From positions 2,108,001 to 2,172,000 of the forward strand of contig CAVPVV010000003.1 in the NCBI GenBank assembly GCA_963709325.1: a stretch of DNA of 64,000 nt. The letters are read 5' to 3'. The stretch is from VFZN01 sp963709325 (GTDB taxonomy: Bacteria > Acidobacteriota > Vicinamibacteria > Vicinamibacterales > UBA2999). The number at the start of each line of letters is the position of its first letter. The stretch's first letter is position 1. Positions 33,658 to 42,219 of the stretch are shown one piece after another. The position numbers and the translations under genes are program-made. A model generated the notes under the pieces. It saw nothing but the letters and a program-made list of their open reading frames with translations. It was not told the DNA's origin and did no database searches.

Positions 33658-34833
33658 ATGCGGACAATGCTTGCCGTGGTGTGCCTTACGCTGCTCGTCG
33701 CCGGCGTGAGCCGGACCGGAGCACAGGCGCAGTTCTCGTTCGACTATCCGGCGATTGCCACGCAGCTGGTCAGGCAACTGGCGCCGCAGGCCGGCGAAAA
33801 GATCCTGATCCTTGCGCACCCCGGCTACTTCGAGGACCTCATCCCGCACCTGCGCTACGCCATCGCCAGGGCAGGCGCGACCGATGTCGGCGTCGTGGAC
33901 GTGCTGGCCGAGCCGGTTCCGCAGGGCTGGGACGTCGAGGAGATTCGCCGCGGCAACGTACGGGCTCGCCAGGCCTACCGCGCCATGTTCGCCGGCGTGG
34001 ACGGCGCGATCATGATGCCGGGCGCGACGCCGGCGCATCCCGCCTACGCCGCGCTGCAGGACCAGCTCCGTGCCGGCCACGGCCGGACCGTCCACTTCCA
34101 CTGGGTCGAGAACGGGAGCGCGTATCCGCTGCCCGGGCAGCCCCTGCCGGGCCGCGCCGCAATCGATGCGATCTATCAGCGCGCGCTGCTGCAGACCGAT
34201 TACCCGGCGCTCACCAAGGTGCTCGAGAGCCTCGAGCGGGCGCTCCGCGCCGGCGAAGTGCGCGTCACCTCCCCGGCCGGCACCGACCTCCGGTTCCGGA
34301 TCGGCGACCGGACGGTAAACCTGCAGAACGGCGATGCGTCGGCGGCCCGTGCCGCGCGCGGCAAGGTGCTGATCGATCGCGAGATCGAGCTCCCAGCCGG
34401 CGTCGCGAGGGTCGCTCCGCTCGAGAACAGCGTCGAGGGCACGATCGCGTTCCCGCCGTCGCAGTGGGATGGCCAGCCGGTGGAGGGACTCCGCCTCCAC
34501 TTCAACAAGGGCCAGGTCGATCGCATCGAGGCCACGACCGGCCGCGAAGCGGTCGAGCGCGAGATGAACGCGAGCGGAGACGCCGGCAAGCGCTTTCGCG
34601 AGTTCGCGCTCGGTGTGAACCCGCTGCTCGCCGTACCGGAGCGCAATCCGTGGATTCCCTACTACGGCTACGGCGCGGGCGTGGTCCGGCTGTCGCTCGG
34701 CGACAACAGCGAGCTCGGCGGCGCGGTGGGCGGCGGCTACGTGCGCTGGAACTTCTTTACCGACCTGACGGTCTCGATGGACGGACAGCTGTGGGTGACG
34801 AACGGACGGCTCAACGTCCCGAGAGAGAAGTGA
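33658..34833 (+). CDS. exported M29-like (thermophilic metallopeptidase) protein
   Basis: This 391-aa protein has a signal peptide (MRTMLAVVCLTLLVAGVSRT). It matches the aminopeptidase T family: EKILILAHPGYFEDLIPHLR at the N-terminus, TSPAGTDLRFRIGDRTVN in the middle, then ARVAPLENSVEGTIAFPP and AGKRFREFALGVNPLL, which supply the two metal-binding Glu. The final segment, GAGVVRLSLGDNSELGG and YVRWNFFTDLTV, has Arg and Asn where active members carry His and Asp. The metal site may therefore be incomplete. Possible roles are a degenerate peptidase or a binding protein. Confidence 0.72.
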   Translation: MRTMLAVVCLTLLVAGVSRTGAQAQFSFDYPAIATQLVRQLAPQAGEKILILAHPGYFEDLIPHLRYAIARAGATDVGVVDVLAEPVPQGWDVEEIRRGNVRARQAYRAMFAGVDGAIMMPGATPAHPAYAALQDQLRAGHGRTVHFHWVENGSAYPLPGQPLPGRAAIDAIYQRALLQTDYPALTKVLESLERALRAGEVRVTSPAGTDLRFRIGDRTVNLQNGDASAARAARGKVLIDREIELPAGVARVAPLENSVEGTIAFPPSQWDGQPVEGLRLHFNKGQVDRIEATTGREAVEREMNASGDAGKRFREFALGVNPLLAVPERNPWIPYYGYGAGVVRLSLGDNSELGGAVGGGYVRWNFFTDLTVSMDGQLWVTNGRLNVPREK

Positions 34834-34839
34834 GCAGCG

Positions 34840-35526
34840 TCAATAGCGGATATCGCGACGGCCGACGCTCTGCCCGATGTGACCGACCTTGCGGCCCATC
34901 GTGAAGAACTCGCCGCAGCCCGCCATCATCCCGAAGAACGCCGCCGACTCCGGCCGAAGCCGTCCATCATCGTCACAGATGCCGTCGGCGACGGTGGTGG
35001 CCACGACATCGGCGATGAAGACGGTTCGCACGGGGGGCACCCGCAGGATGTGCGAGACGCGGCACTCCAGCTGAATAGGCGCCTCGTTCACCGACGGCGC
35101 CTTGACGACGGTCGCTGTTCCGCGCGTCAGGCCCGACATCGCGTATTTGTCGCCCGAGCGGCTCGAGCTGAAGTCGATCCGATCGAAGGCGTGGATCATC
35201 GACGCGACCGGGACGTTGAGCACGAACTCCCGGTGCAGCGTGATCAGCCCGCCGGCGATGTGCTCGTCGCCCGCGGCCACGCCTACCTGCGGCGGATCGC
35301 CGTTGACGACGAAGGTCCAGAGGACGGAGAGCTCGTCGGGGTCGCCCGGCTTGCCGTGCACGCTGGTGATGATCGCCGGCACCGGCGGGATCATCGGACC
35401 AGGCTTCGGAATGGGCTTCCGCGACAGTCCCTTGGATGGCGGCGCCTGTGCCGCCGCCGTACGGATCGGGCTCGTCATGAGAAGGCCGGCCACGGCAGCC
35501 TGAGAGAGGAGGTGTCGTCGCTGCAT
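34840..35526 (-). CDS. exported flavin-reductase-like (split barrel FMN-binding) protein
   Basis: This 228-aa protein has a Tat-like signal (MQRRHLLSQAAVAGLLMTSP). The fold segments are AIITSVHGKPGDPDELSVLW, DPPQVGVAAGDEHIAGGLIT, LHREFVLNVPVASMIHAFDR and IQLECRVSHILRVPPVRTVF. They match flavin-reductase-like FMN-binding domains (S-x-x-P-P-x-x-x-V, then F-V-L-N-V). Family members reduce FMN or bind it structurally. No partner monooxygenase is nearby. The protein is expected in the periplasm. Confidence 0.8.
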   Translation of the reverse strand: MQRRHLLSQAAVAGLLMTSPIRTAAAQAPPSKGLSRKPIPKPGPMIPPVPAIITSVHGKPGDPDELSVLWTFVVNGDPPQVGVAAGDEHIAGGLITLHREFVLNVPVASMIHAFDRIDFSSSRSGDKYAMSGLTRGTATVVKAPSVNEAPIQLECRVSHILRVPPVRTVFIADVVATTVADGICDDDGRLRPESAAFFGMMAGCGEFFTMGRKVGHIGQSVGRRDIRY

Positions 35527-35539
35527 ACGATGTCCTGCG

Positions 35540-36400
35540 TCACGCGCCGCCCAGCTTTACCGCCTCGCGCAGTGAAGTGAGCGGGTCGCGCGTCGGCACG
35601 AACTCGTGCGCCACGTAGCCGGTGAACCCGGTCTCGCGAATCGCCCGGAACACCGCCGGGTAATACAGCTCCTGTGTGTCGTCGATCTCGTGCCGTCCTG
35701 GCACTCCACCCGTGTGAAAGTGCGCGATCCACTGCCGGTTGTCGCGCACGGTGCGGATGACGTCGCCTTCCATGATCTGCATGTGGTAGATGTCGTAGAG
35801 CAGCTTCACGCGCGGCGAGCTCACCTGGCTCACTACCGTCACGCCGTACGGCGTGCGATCGCCCTGATAGTCCTTGTGATCGACCTTGCTGTTGAGGAGC
35901 TCGACGCACACCGTCACGCCGTACTTCTCGGCGAGCGGCGCCACGCGCCGGAGGGCCGCCACCGAGTTGGCGATCGCCTCCTGGTCCGAGCGCCCACGCC
36001 GGTTGCCGAAGAACGTAATCACGTTCGGGACGCCGGCCTCCGCGGCGCGTGGAATCCCCTCGCTGAGTCCCTTGACGATGGCCTCGTGATTCGCCGGATC
36101 GTTCACGCCGTCCACGATCGTGCCGCCGAGGCCTGAGCCCATCGAGCACGTCAACCCGAACTCTTTGGCAATCGGCCACTCGTCGGGTGTCAGCAGGTCC
36201 ACCGCCGTCAGCCCCATGTCGGCGACGGCCTTGAAGAACTCGCGGATTGGAATCCTGGCGTACGGCCAGCGGCACACCGATTGACGATAGCTACTACCCT
36301 GCGCGAATCCGGCCTTAAGCGATGCCGCCAGCCATGGCGTCAGTGTCGCCCCTGCCACGCCGCTGACGACCTCGCGTCTCGTGAGCTCTCGCTTCGGCAT
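35540..36400 (-). CDS. Tat-exported hydroxypyruvate-isomerase-like TIM barrel
   Basis: This 286-aa protein has a Tat signal (ELTRREVVSGVAGATLTPWL). The xylose-isomerase-like barrel has IREFFKAVADMGLTAVDLLT, GVTVCVELLNSKVDHKDYQG (metal Glu), RVKLLYDIYHMQIMEGDVIR (Asp and His), HFHTGGVPGRHEIDDTQELY (His), and a closing Glu in YVAHEFVPTRDPLTSLREA. The order matches hydroxypyruvate isomerase (Hyi). The substrate of exported members is not known. Sugar isomerase/epimerase proteins of this type occur beside Gfo/Idh/MocA dehydrogenases in 3-keto-sugar clusters, as here. Confidence 0.85.
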   Translation of the reverse strand: MPKRELTRREVVSGVAGATLTPWLAASLKAGFAQGSSYRQSVCRWPYARIPIREFFKAVADMGLTAVDLLTPDEWPIAKEFGLTCSMGSGLGGTIVDGVNDPANHEAIVKGLSEGIPRAAEAGVPNVITFFGNRRGRSDQEAIANSVAALRRVAPLAEKYGVTVCVELLNSKVDHKDYQGDRTPYGVTVVSQVSSPRVKLLYDIYHMQIMEGDVIRTVRDNRQWIAHFHTGGVPGRHEIDDTQELYYPAVFRAIRETGFTGYVAHEFVPTRDPLTSLREAVKLGGA

Positions 36401-36417
36401 CGCCGCCCTCCGGCGAG

Positions 36418-36481
36418 TGGGAACAGTCCCCGACAATCGTTGGGGGCTGCCCCTGTCAAAACTGTCAGGGGACAGTCCCCT
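36418..36481. repeat. GGGGAC-type palindrome cluster
   Basis: Three stems lie close together: GGGAACAGTCCCC (36418-36430), GGGGGCTGCCCC (36442-36453) and the perfect AGGGGACAGTCCCCT (36467-36481). The last is identical to the copy at 19294. The cluster lies upstream of the TIM-barrel gene and just behind the stop of the Gfo/Idh/MocA gene, both on the minus strand. It could act as an intercistronic stem or attenuator. Confidence 0.7.
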
Positions 36482-36488
36482 GTTGCTG

Positions 36489-37715
36489 CTACGGTCGTCG
36501 CGCGACTGGAGGCACGTAGCTGTCGAGATCGACCGGTTTCCAGTCGATGACCCGCCCCTGCTCCGCGCTCATGTAGCAGGTCATCAGCAGCTCGGTGACC
36601 TCGAGGCCGGCGTGAAAATTGACCTCGGGCTGCACGCCGTCGGCAAACCAGCGCGCAAAGGCGCGATTCTCGTTCTCGTATCCGTATTCGGCCATCTCGT
36701 TGCCGACGAGCGGCATCAACCCCTGCTCCGCGTTCTGCTTCTCGACCAGATCCTCGCCAGCCTGCTCGCGAAGCCGACGAGAGAAGAACACCTTCGTGCC
36801 GCTCTCCAGCGTGCTCGTCGACATCGAATACTCCGGGCCGAGCAGCTCCATCGTCAACCGCAGCCCGGCGCCGACGAAGCTCCACGACGTCGTCGCTTCG
36901 ACGATGATCGGAGCGCCGGTCTCGTCCTCGTAGGTAACGCTGGCTCGGGCGAAATCTTCGGCGGGATGCTGCCGGTAGTCGGCCGCGCCGCCGGTCATCT
37001 CACGGAGCAGCGCCGCGTATTCCGGGCGCGACCACTTGAGAGTGGCGACCTGCGCCGACACCTTCACCGGGCGAATGCTGTTCCGCGGCGCGCCGGGCGC
37101 GGTCAGCAGGTAGCGGCCCACCTCGAGGCTGTGGCACATCATGTCGTTCAGCACGCCGCCGCCTTGCAGATCGCCCTGCCAGAACCACGGCATGTGCGGC
37201 CCGCTGTGCTCCTCAGCGGCGCGGGCGAGGTAGGGCCGCCCGGCCGCGGCGGCGCCGCGCGCCCACACGATTTGCTTCCCTCGCTCGAGTCCCGGCGGGA
37301 ACAGTTGATTCTCGAGATACCCGTGGAGCAGGCCGGCGTCCTCGACGAGCTCCACCATCCGCCGCGCCTCGGCGGCGTTGCGCGCGAGCGGCTTCTCGCA
37401 GGCCACCGCACGCAGCCGCGCTCCGCTCTTCATGGCGGCGACGATGCGCGACATGTTGTCGATACGGGCGAAGTTGGGGCCGCAGATCCAGATCGCGTCG
37501 ATGTTCTCGTCGGCGACCATCGCCTCGATTGAATCGAAGGCCTGTGCCTGACCGACGCGGAGTGTGCGCGCGAGCGCGGCCGCCTCCTCGGCGTTGGCGC
37601 GATTCGGGCTCCACACGCCGCGCACGTCGGCCTCGCGGACCGCCTCCCAGGAGCGGATGTGGAACTTCGTGATGAAGCCGCTGCCGATGAACCCGACCCC
37701 AAGTCTCCGTTCCAT
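36489..37715 (-). CDS. Gfo/Idh/MocA-family sugar oxidoreductase
   Basis: This 408-aa protein starts with the NAD(P) loop VGFIGSGFITKFHIRSWE. VACEKPLARNAAEARRMVEL carries the conserved E-K-P. The C-terminal domain follows, with GGVLNDMMCHSLEVGRYLL holding the catalytic D-x-x-x-H. No signal peptide is present, so it works in the cytosol, unlike most oxidoreductases nearby. The family oxidises or reduces sugar alcohols and 3-keto sugars with NAD(P). Substrate is unknown. Confidence 0.88.
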   Translation of the reverse strand: MERRLGVGFIGSGFITKFHIRSWEAVREADVRGVWSPNRANAEEAAALARTLRVGQAQAFDSIEAMVADENIDAIWICGPNFARIDNMSRIVAAMKSGARLRAVACEKPLARNAAEARRMVELVEDAGLLHGYLENQLFPPGLERGKQIVWARGAAAAGRPYLARAAEEHSGPHMPWFWQGDLQGGGVLNDMMCHSLEVGRYLLTAPGAPRNSIRPVKVSAQVATLKWSRPEYAALLREMTGGAADYRQHPAEDFARASVTYEDETGAPIIVEATTSWSFVGAGLRLTMELLGPEYSMSTSTLESGTKVFFSRRLREQAGEDLVEKQNAEQGLMPLVGNEMAEYGYENENRAFARWFADGVQPEVNFHAGLEVTELLMTCYMSAEQGRVIDWKPVDLDSYVPPVARRP

Positions 37716-37840
37716 GCGCCTGCGCTCCGACCGGGGAGCGTATCATGCCGCGTCCCTGCCGATTTGACCGGCCGCCACCTGTCGCCGCACACTCCGCGAA
37801 GAGACGGCACGCGCTGGATCGAAAAGAGAGGGTTACGTCG

Positions 37841-39538
37841 ATGGCCAAGTACACGCGCGGAGAGTTCCTGGGACTGGCGGGAATGACCGCTGGGGCGCTC
37901 GTCACCGGCAGCGTAGCGGAGGCGACGCACCAATCCGGCAGGCCGGACGAGGCGGAGCTCGCCGTTATCAACGGCACGGTGTACACGGTCGACGACGCCC
38001 AGCCGCGGGCTGAAGCGTTCGCCGTCCGCAACGGACGGTTCATCGCGGTTGGGTCCACCGCCGACATCCGCAATCTCGTGACCTCACGCACCACGGTCAT
38101 CGATGCGCGCGGCCGCACGGTCGCGCCCGGCTTCATCGACGCGCACTCGCACCCCAGCGGCATCGACGAGCTGTTCGGCGTCAACGGCAACGTTCGAACC
38201 CTGCGCGAGCTGCAGGACGCGCTGGTCCGGAAGGCCGCGACCGCATCGCCCGAACAGTGGGTGACCGCGTTCATGTTCGACGACACGAAGTTCGACGTGG
38301 TGCTCAATCGCCGTCAGCTCGACGAGGTCGTCCCCGACCGCCCGGTCGCGGTCCATCACCGAGGCGGCCATACGAGCTGGTACAACTCGAAGGCGCTCGA
38401 GATGGCGCACATCGACCGGAACACCCCCGATCCCCAGGGCGGCCAGTTCCTGCGGGACGACAAGGGCGAGCTGACTGGACGTGTCGCCGAGCTGGCGCGA
38501 AACGTGTTCGACAAGGTCGGCAAGCAGGAGACGTTCAGCGAGGACGAACAGCGCAGAAGAGGCCTCGAAGGCATGTCCCACATGTCCAGGCTGTTCGCCG
38601 CCTCCGGATTGACAACCGTCCACGATGCACAGGCGAGCCGCGATCAGATTCTCGCTTACCAGGATGCGTATCACGCCGGCGAGCTGCGTCACCGCGTCTA
38701 CTACCTGATCGCCGCCGAGCTGCTCGAGTCGTACAAGGCGGCCGGCCTCTATACCGGGCTGGGCAACGAATGGGTGCGGATCGGCGGCGTCAAGTTCGTC
38801 GCCGATGGATCGTGCTCGGAGCGGACGATGCTGATGAGCACGCCATACGTCGGACGCCCGAACGATTACGGCATCCAGACGATGACCGAACAGGAGATCG
38901 TCGACGCGGTCGAGAACGCGCACCGGCATAGCTTTCAGGTCGGCATCCACGCCAACGGCGACGTCGCCATCGATCTCGTCCTCAAGGCCTACGAGCGCGC
39001 GCTCGAGAAGTGGCCGCACCCGGATCGCCGGCACCGCATCGAGCACTGCACGCTGGTCAACGACAACCTGCTCCGGCGGATCAAGGCCACCGGATCGATT
39101 CCGACGCCGTTCTGGACCTATGTCTACTATCACGGCGAGAAGTGGACCGAGTACGGCGACGACAAGCTGCGTTGGATGTTCGCGCACCGATCGTTCTTCG
39201 ACTACGGCATCAAGGCGCCAGGCGCGTCGGATTATCAGCCCGGCCCGTTCGAGCCGCTGATGGCGATTCAAAGCATGGTCACCCGTCGCGACTACAAGGG
39301 ACGCGAGTGGGGCCCGAACCAGAAGATTACGGTAGACGAGGCCTTGAAGGTCGCCACGATCCACGGCGCCTACGCTTCGTACGAGGAGGCGTCGAAGGGT
39401 TCGATCACGGCCGGCAAGCTCGCCGACTTCGTCGTGCTCGAACGCGATCCGCACGAGGGCGATCCCAATACGATCAAGGACATCAAGGTGCTCCGTACCG
39501 TCGTCGGCGGCAAGACCACGTATGCGGCAGAGGGCTGA
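37841..39538 (+). CDS. exported YtcJ-like metal-dependent amidohydrolase
   Basis: This 565-aa protein starts at the ATG at 37841, preceded by GAGAGGG. It has a Tat-like signal with one Arg replaced (YTRGEFLGLAGMTAGALVTG). Amidohydro_3 features: VIDARGRTVAPGFIDAHSHP (H-x-H), VAVHHRGGHTSWYNSKALEM, VKFVADGSCSERTMLMSTPY, FQVGIHANGDVAIDLVL (H-A-N-G-D) and HRIEHCTLVNDNLLRRIKAT. Relatives hydrolyse N-substituted amides such as formamides. The stop codon lies inside the first copy of a 16-bp direct repeat. Confidence 0.88.
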   Translation: MAKYTRGEFLGLAGMTAGALVTGSVAEATHQSGRPDEAELAVINGTVYTVDDAQPRAEAFAVRNGRFIAVGSTADIRNLVTSRTTVIDARGRTVAPGFIDAHSHPSGIDELFGVNGNVRTLRELQDALVRKAATASPEQWVTAFMFDDTKFDVVLNRRQLDEVVPDRPVAVHHRGGHTSWYNSKALEMAHIDRNTPDPQGGQFLRDDKGELTGRVAELARNVFDKVGKQETFSEDEQRRRGLEGMSHMSRLFAASGLTTVHDAQASRDQILAYQDAYHAGELRHRVYYLIAAELLESYKAAGLYTGLGNEWVRIGGVKFVADGSCSERTMLMSTPYVGRPNDYGIQTMTEQEIVDAVENAHRHSFQVGIHANGDVAIDLVLKAYERALEKWPHPDRRHRIEHCTLVNDNLLRRIKATGSIPTPFWTYVYYHGEKWTEYGDDKLRWMFAHRSFFDYGIKAPGASDYQPGPFEPLMAIQSMVTRRDYKGREWGPNQKITVDEALKVATIHGAYASYEEASKGSITAGKLADFVVLERDPHEGDPNTIKDIKVLRTVVGGKTTYAAEG

Positions 39539-39559
39539 GAGCGGGCAGAGGGCTGAGAG
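39526..39559. repeat. 16-bp direct repeat containing the stop codon
   Basis: GGCAGAGGGCTGAGAG occurs at 39526-39541 and again at 39544-39559 (period 18). The TGA of the amidohydrolase gene is inside the first copy, and a second in-frame TGA is inside the other. The duplication has created a tandem stop. Confidence 0.85.
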
Positions 39560-39623
39560 TGGTGGCCGGTTTCGCCGATCGGCCCTGTGGTAGAGTGGCG
39601 CGCTGCGGCTCGAAGAGGACACG

Positions 39624-40494
39624 ATGCGCGCGCACGCCCGGTCCACCGTTTCGCGCCGTCAGGTGCTCGCCACCCTGGCGGCTGGCGCCGTATCGGGAGT
39701 TCGTGGCACTCCGCAAGGCACCCGCTGGGGTGTTCAGCTCTACACGGTTCGAGAGCAGATCACCAGAGATCCCGCCGGCACTCTCAAGCAGATCGCGGCG
39801 ATCGGCTACAAGGAGCTCGAGGTGATCCAGCCGACGCTCACCACAATCGCGCCCCTCGCGTTGCCGCTCGGGCTCGCATTGACCAGCGTCCACCTCGACG
39901 ACGCGACCGCGAAGGGCGAGGGGTTCGAATCGTTCCTCGCCGATGCCAAACGTCTCGGCCTGCAGTATGTCGTCGTGGCCTACGTTCCTCCTGCCGAGCG
40001 TCCGACGGATCGCGCCGGGTTCGAGGCCATTGCAGCACGCCTGTCGCGGATGGCGCGGGCGGCGACAGCAGCGGGATTGCGGCTCTGCTACCACAATCAC
40101 GCGTTCGAGTTCGGTCAGGACCGCGACGGCACGCGCTGGCTCGACGTCCTCATGCGCGGCACGGCCGACGCCGGTGTGCAGCTGGAGCTCGACGTGTTCT
40201 GGGCGGCGTTCGCCGGCGCCGATCCGGTGGCGGTTCTGAGGCAGTACAAGGGACGCGTCGCGCTGATGCACCTGAAGGACAAGGACGGACGGGCCGGAGG
40301 CCTGGTGGAGAGCGCCGCGGCGCGCACCGACTTCAAGGAGGTGGGTGTAGGCGTGCTCGACTTCCCTGCCATTCTGGCCGCCGCGAGCGAGGCCGGCGTC
40401 CGGCACTACTTCGTCGAACAGGACGAGACGTCCTGGCGACCCGGTTGAGAGTTTGAGAAAGAGTTATGCGTACCTGACGGCGATGCAGAAGTGA
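39624..40494 (+). pseudogene. Tat-exported sugar phosphate isomerase/epimerase TIM barrel, frameshifted near its C-terminus
   Basis: The frame from 39624 encodes a Tat signal (VSRRQVLATLAAGAVSG) and an AP-endonuclease-2-like barrel: WGVQLYTVREQITRDPAGTL, LRLCYHNHAFEFGQDRDGTR, GVQLELDVFWAAFAGADPVA, VALMHLKDKDG and VRHYFVEQDETSW. It then stops at 40448. In the next frame, the expected end of the family continues as GDPVESLRKSYAYLTAMQK and stops at 40494. One extra base near 40432 (ACGTCCTGGCG) explains this. If real, the tail of about 18 residues is lost, which need not destroy the barrel. It heads the dehydrogenase operon. Confidence 0.75.
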
Positions 40495-40495
40495 T

Positions 40496-40532
40496 AAGGC
40501 AGAAGGCAGAAGGCAGAAGGCAGAAGGCAGAA
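40496..40532. repeat. AAGGCAG heptamer array
   Basis: Five AAGGCAG units fill the whole gap between the restored stop of the sugar isomerase (40494) and the ATG of the GMC gene (40537). They begin 1 bp after that stop. The same unit occurs at 4015, 14304, 22205 and 45315. Confidence 0.9.
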
Positions 40533-40536
40533 CGCC

Positions 40537-42219
40537 ATGCGCCAGACCGAAACGTTCGATGCCATCGTCGTCGGGTCGGGAATCTCGGGAGGGTGGGCCG
40601 CCAAGGAGCTCACCGAGCGGGGGCTGCGCGTGCTGCTGCTCGAGCGCGGCAAGAACGTCGAGCACGCGAAGGACTACCCCAACTCGCGCAAGGCGCCATG
40701 GGAGTACCCGCACCGCGGCGGGCGCACCCAGGCAATGGTCGACGCGTATCCGGTGCTCAAGCGCGACTACCCTCTCAACGAGAAGAACCTCGATTGGTGG
40801 GTCAACGAGAAGGACTCCCCCTACACCGAGGTCAGGCGCTTCGACTGGTATCGCGGGTACCACGTCGGCGGACGCTCGCTCACCTGGGGCCGGCAGAGTT
40901 ATCGCCTCAGTGACTGGGACTTCGAGGCCAACGCGAAGGACGGCATCGCGGTGGACTGGCCGATCCGATACGTAGACATCGCGCCGTGGTACGACCACGT
41001 CGAGAAGCACGCCGGCATTGCGGGATCTGTTGAAGGCCTGCCGCAGCTGCCCGATGGACAGTTTCAGCCGGCGATGCCGCTCAACTGCGCCGAGGAGGCC
41101 GTCGCCGGGCGGGTCGCGAAGCAGTTCGGCGGACGCCGGCGGATCATCCCTGGCCGCGTCGCCAATCTCACCCAGCCGCTCGGCCGGCGCGGCCGGTGCC
41201 AGTATCGCGCCGCGTGCTGGCTTGGCTGTCCGTACGGCGCCTACTTCAGCACGCAGTCGTCGACGCTGCCGGCGGCGGTCGAGACCGGGCGGCTCACGCT
41301 GAAGGTTCACGCCATCGTCACCGACGTCGTGTTCGATCGCGATCGCCAGCGCGCGTCTGGTGTGCGCGTGCTCGATGCGCAGACGGGAGCGACCACCGAG
41401 TATCGCGCGAAGGTCGTCTTCCTGTGTGCGTCGACATTGAACTCGACCTGGCTCCTGATGCGATCGGCGCGCGAGGTGTGGCCGGACGGCCTCGGCAGCA
41501 GCTCCGGCGCGCTTGGGCACAACCTGATGGATCACCACTTCCGCTGCGGTGCTGAAGGCATCGTCCACGAGCATGAGGACAAGTCGGTGTACGGGCGGCG
41601 GCCGACCGGCTTCTACATCCCGCGATACAGGAACTTCTTCGGCGACAAGCGGGAGTACCTTCGCGGGTTCGGCTACCAGGGCAGCGCGAGCCGGCAGGGA
41701 TGGCAGCGCGGCGTTGCCGAGCTCGGCGTCGGCGCCGCGTTCAAGGACGCGATGGCGTCGCCCGGTCCCTGGCGAATGGGCGCGACGGCGTTCGGGGAGA
41801 TGCTGCCGAACGCTGCCAACCGGGTCACCGTCGACGAGACGAAGACCGACAAGTGGGGTCTGCCCGTGCTCTCCATCGATTGCGCAACCGGCGAGAACGA
41901 ACGGCTCATGCGGCGCGACATGATGAACGACATGGCCGAGATGCTCGAGGCCGCCGGCGTCCGCGAGGTGCGCGTTTACGACAACGGCTACTTCCCCGGC
42001 ATGGGTATCCACGAGATGGGCACCGCGCGCATGGGGCGCGATTCGAAGACGTCGGTTCTCAACGCGCACAACCAGGTGTGGGACTGCCCCAACGTGTTCG
42101 TGACCGACGGCTCCTGCATGGTGTCATCCGGCTGCCAGAACCCGTCGCTCACGTACATGGCGCTCACAGCTCGCGCGGCGGCGTTCGCGGTGGACGAGTT
42201 GAAAAAGGGGAACCTGTGA
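40537..42219 (+). CDS. GMC-family FAD-dependent sugar dehydrogenase, large subunit
   Basis: In this 560-aa protein the FAD loop is IVVGSGISGGWAAKELTERG followed by LRVLLLERG. A Cys-rich stretch RCQYRAACWLGCPYGAYF (C221, C227, C231) lies where FAD glucose dehydrogenases bind an iron-sulfur cluster. The C-terminal GMC domain includes GIHEMGTARMGRD (active-site His) and CQNPSLTYMALTARAA. It pairs with the next gene, a gluconate-2-dehydrogenase subunit 3, through a 1-bp overlap (TGATG). Such pairs form periplasmic dehydrogenases for glucose, gluconate or the 3-position of glycosides. It has no signal peptide and is probably exported bound to the Tat-signal-bearing small subunit. Confidence 0.9.
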   Translation: MRQTETFDAIVVGSGISGGWAAKELTERGLRVLLLERGKNVEHAKDYPNSRKAPWEYPHRGGRTQAMVDAYPVLKRDYPLNEKNLDWWVNEKDSPYTEVRRFDWYRGYHVGGRSLTWGRQSYRLSDWDFEANAKDGIAVDWPIRYVDIAPWYDHVEKHAGIAGSVEGLPQLPDGQFQPAMPLNCAEEAVAGRVAKQFGGRRRIIPGRVANLTQPLGRRGRCQYRAACWLGCPYGAYFSTQSSTLPAAVETGRLTLKVHAIVTDVVFDRDRQRASGVRVLDAQTGATTEYRAKVVFLCASTLNSTWLLMRSAREVWPDGLGSSSGALGHNLMDHHFRCGAEGIVHEHEDKSVYGRRPTGFYIPRYRNFFGDKREYLRGFGYQGSASRQGWQRGVAELGVGAAFKDAMASPGPWRMGATAFGEMLPNAANRVTVDETKTDKWGLPVLSIDCATGENERLMRRDMMNDMAEMLEAAGVREVRVYDNGYFPGMGIHEMGTARMGRDSKTSVLNAHNQVWDCPNVFVTDGSCMVSSGCQNPSLTYMALTARAAAFAVDELKKGNL

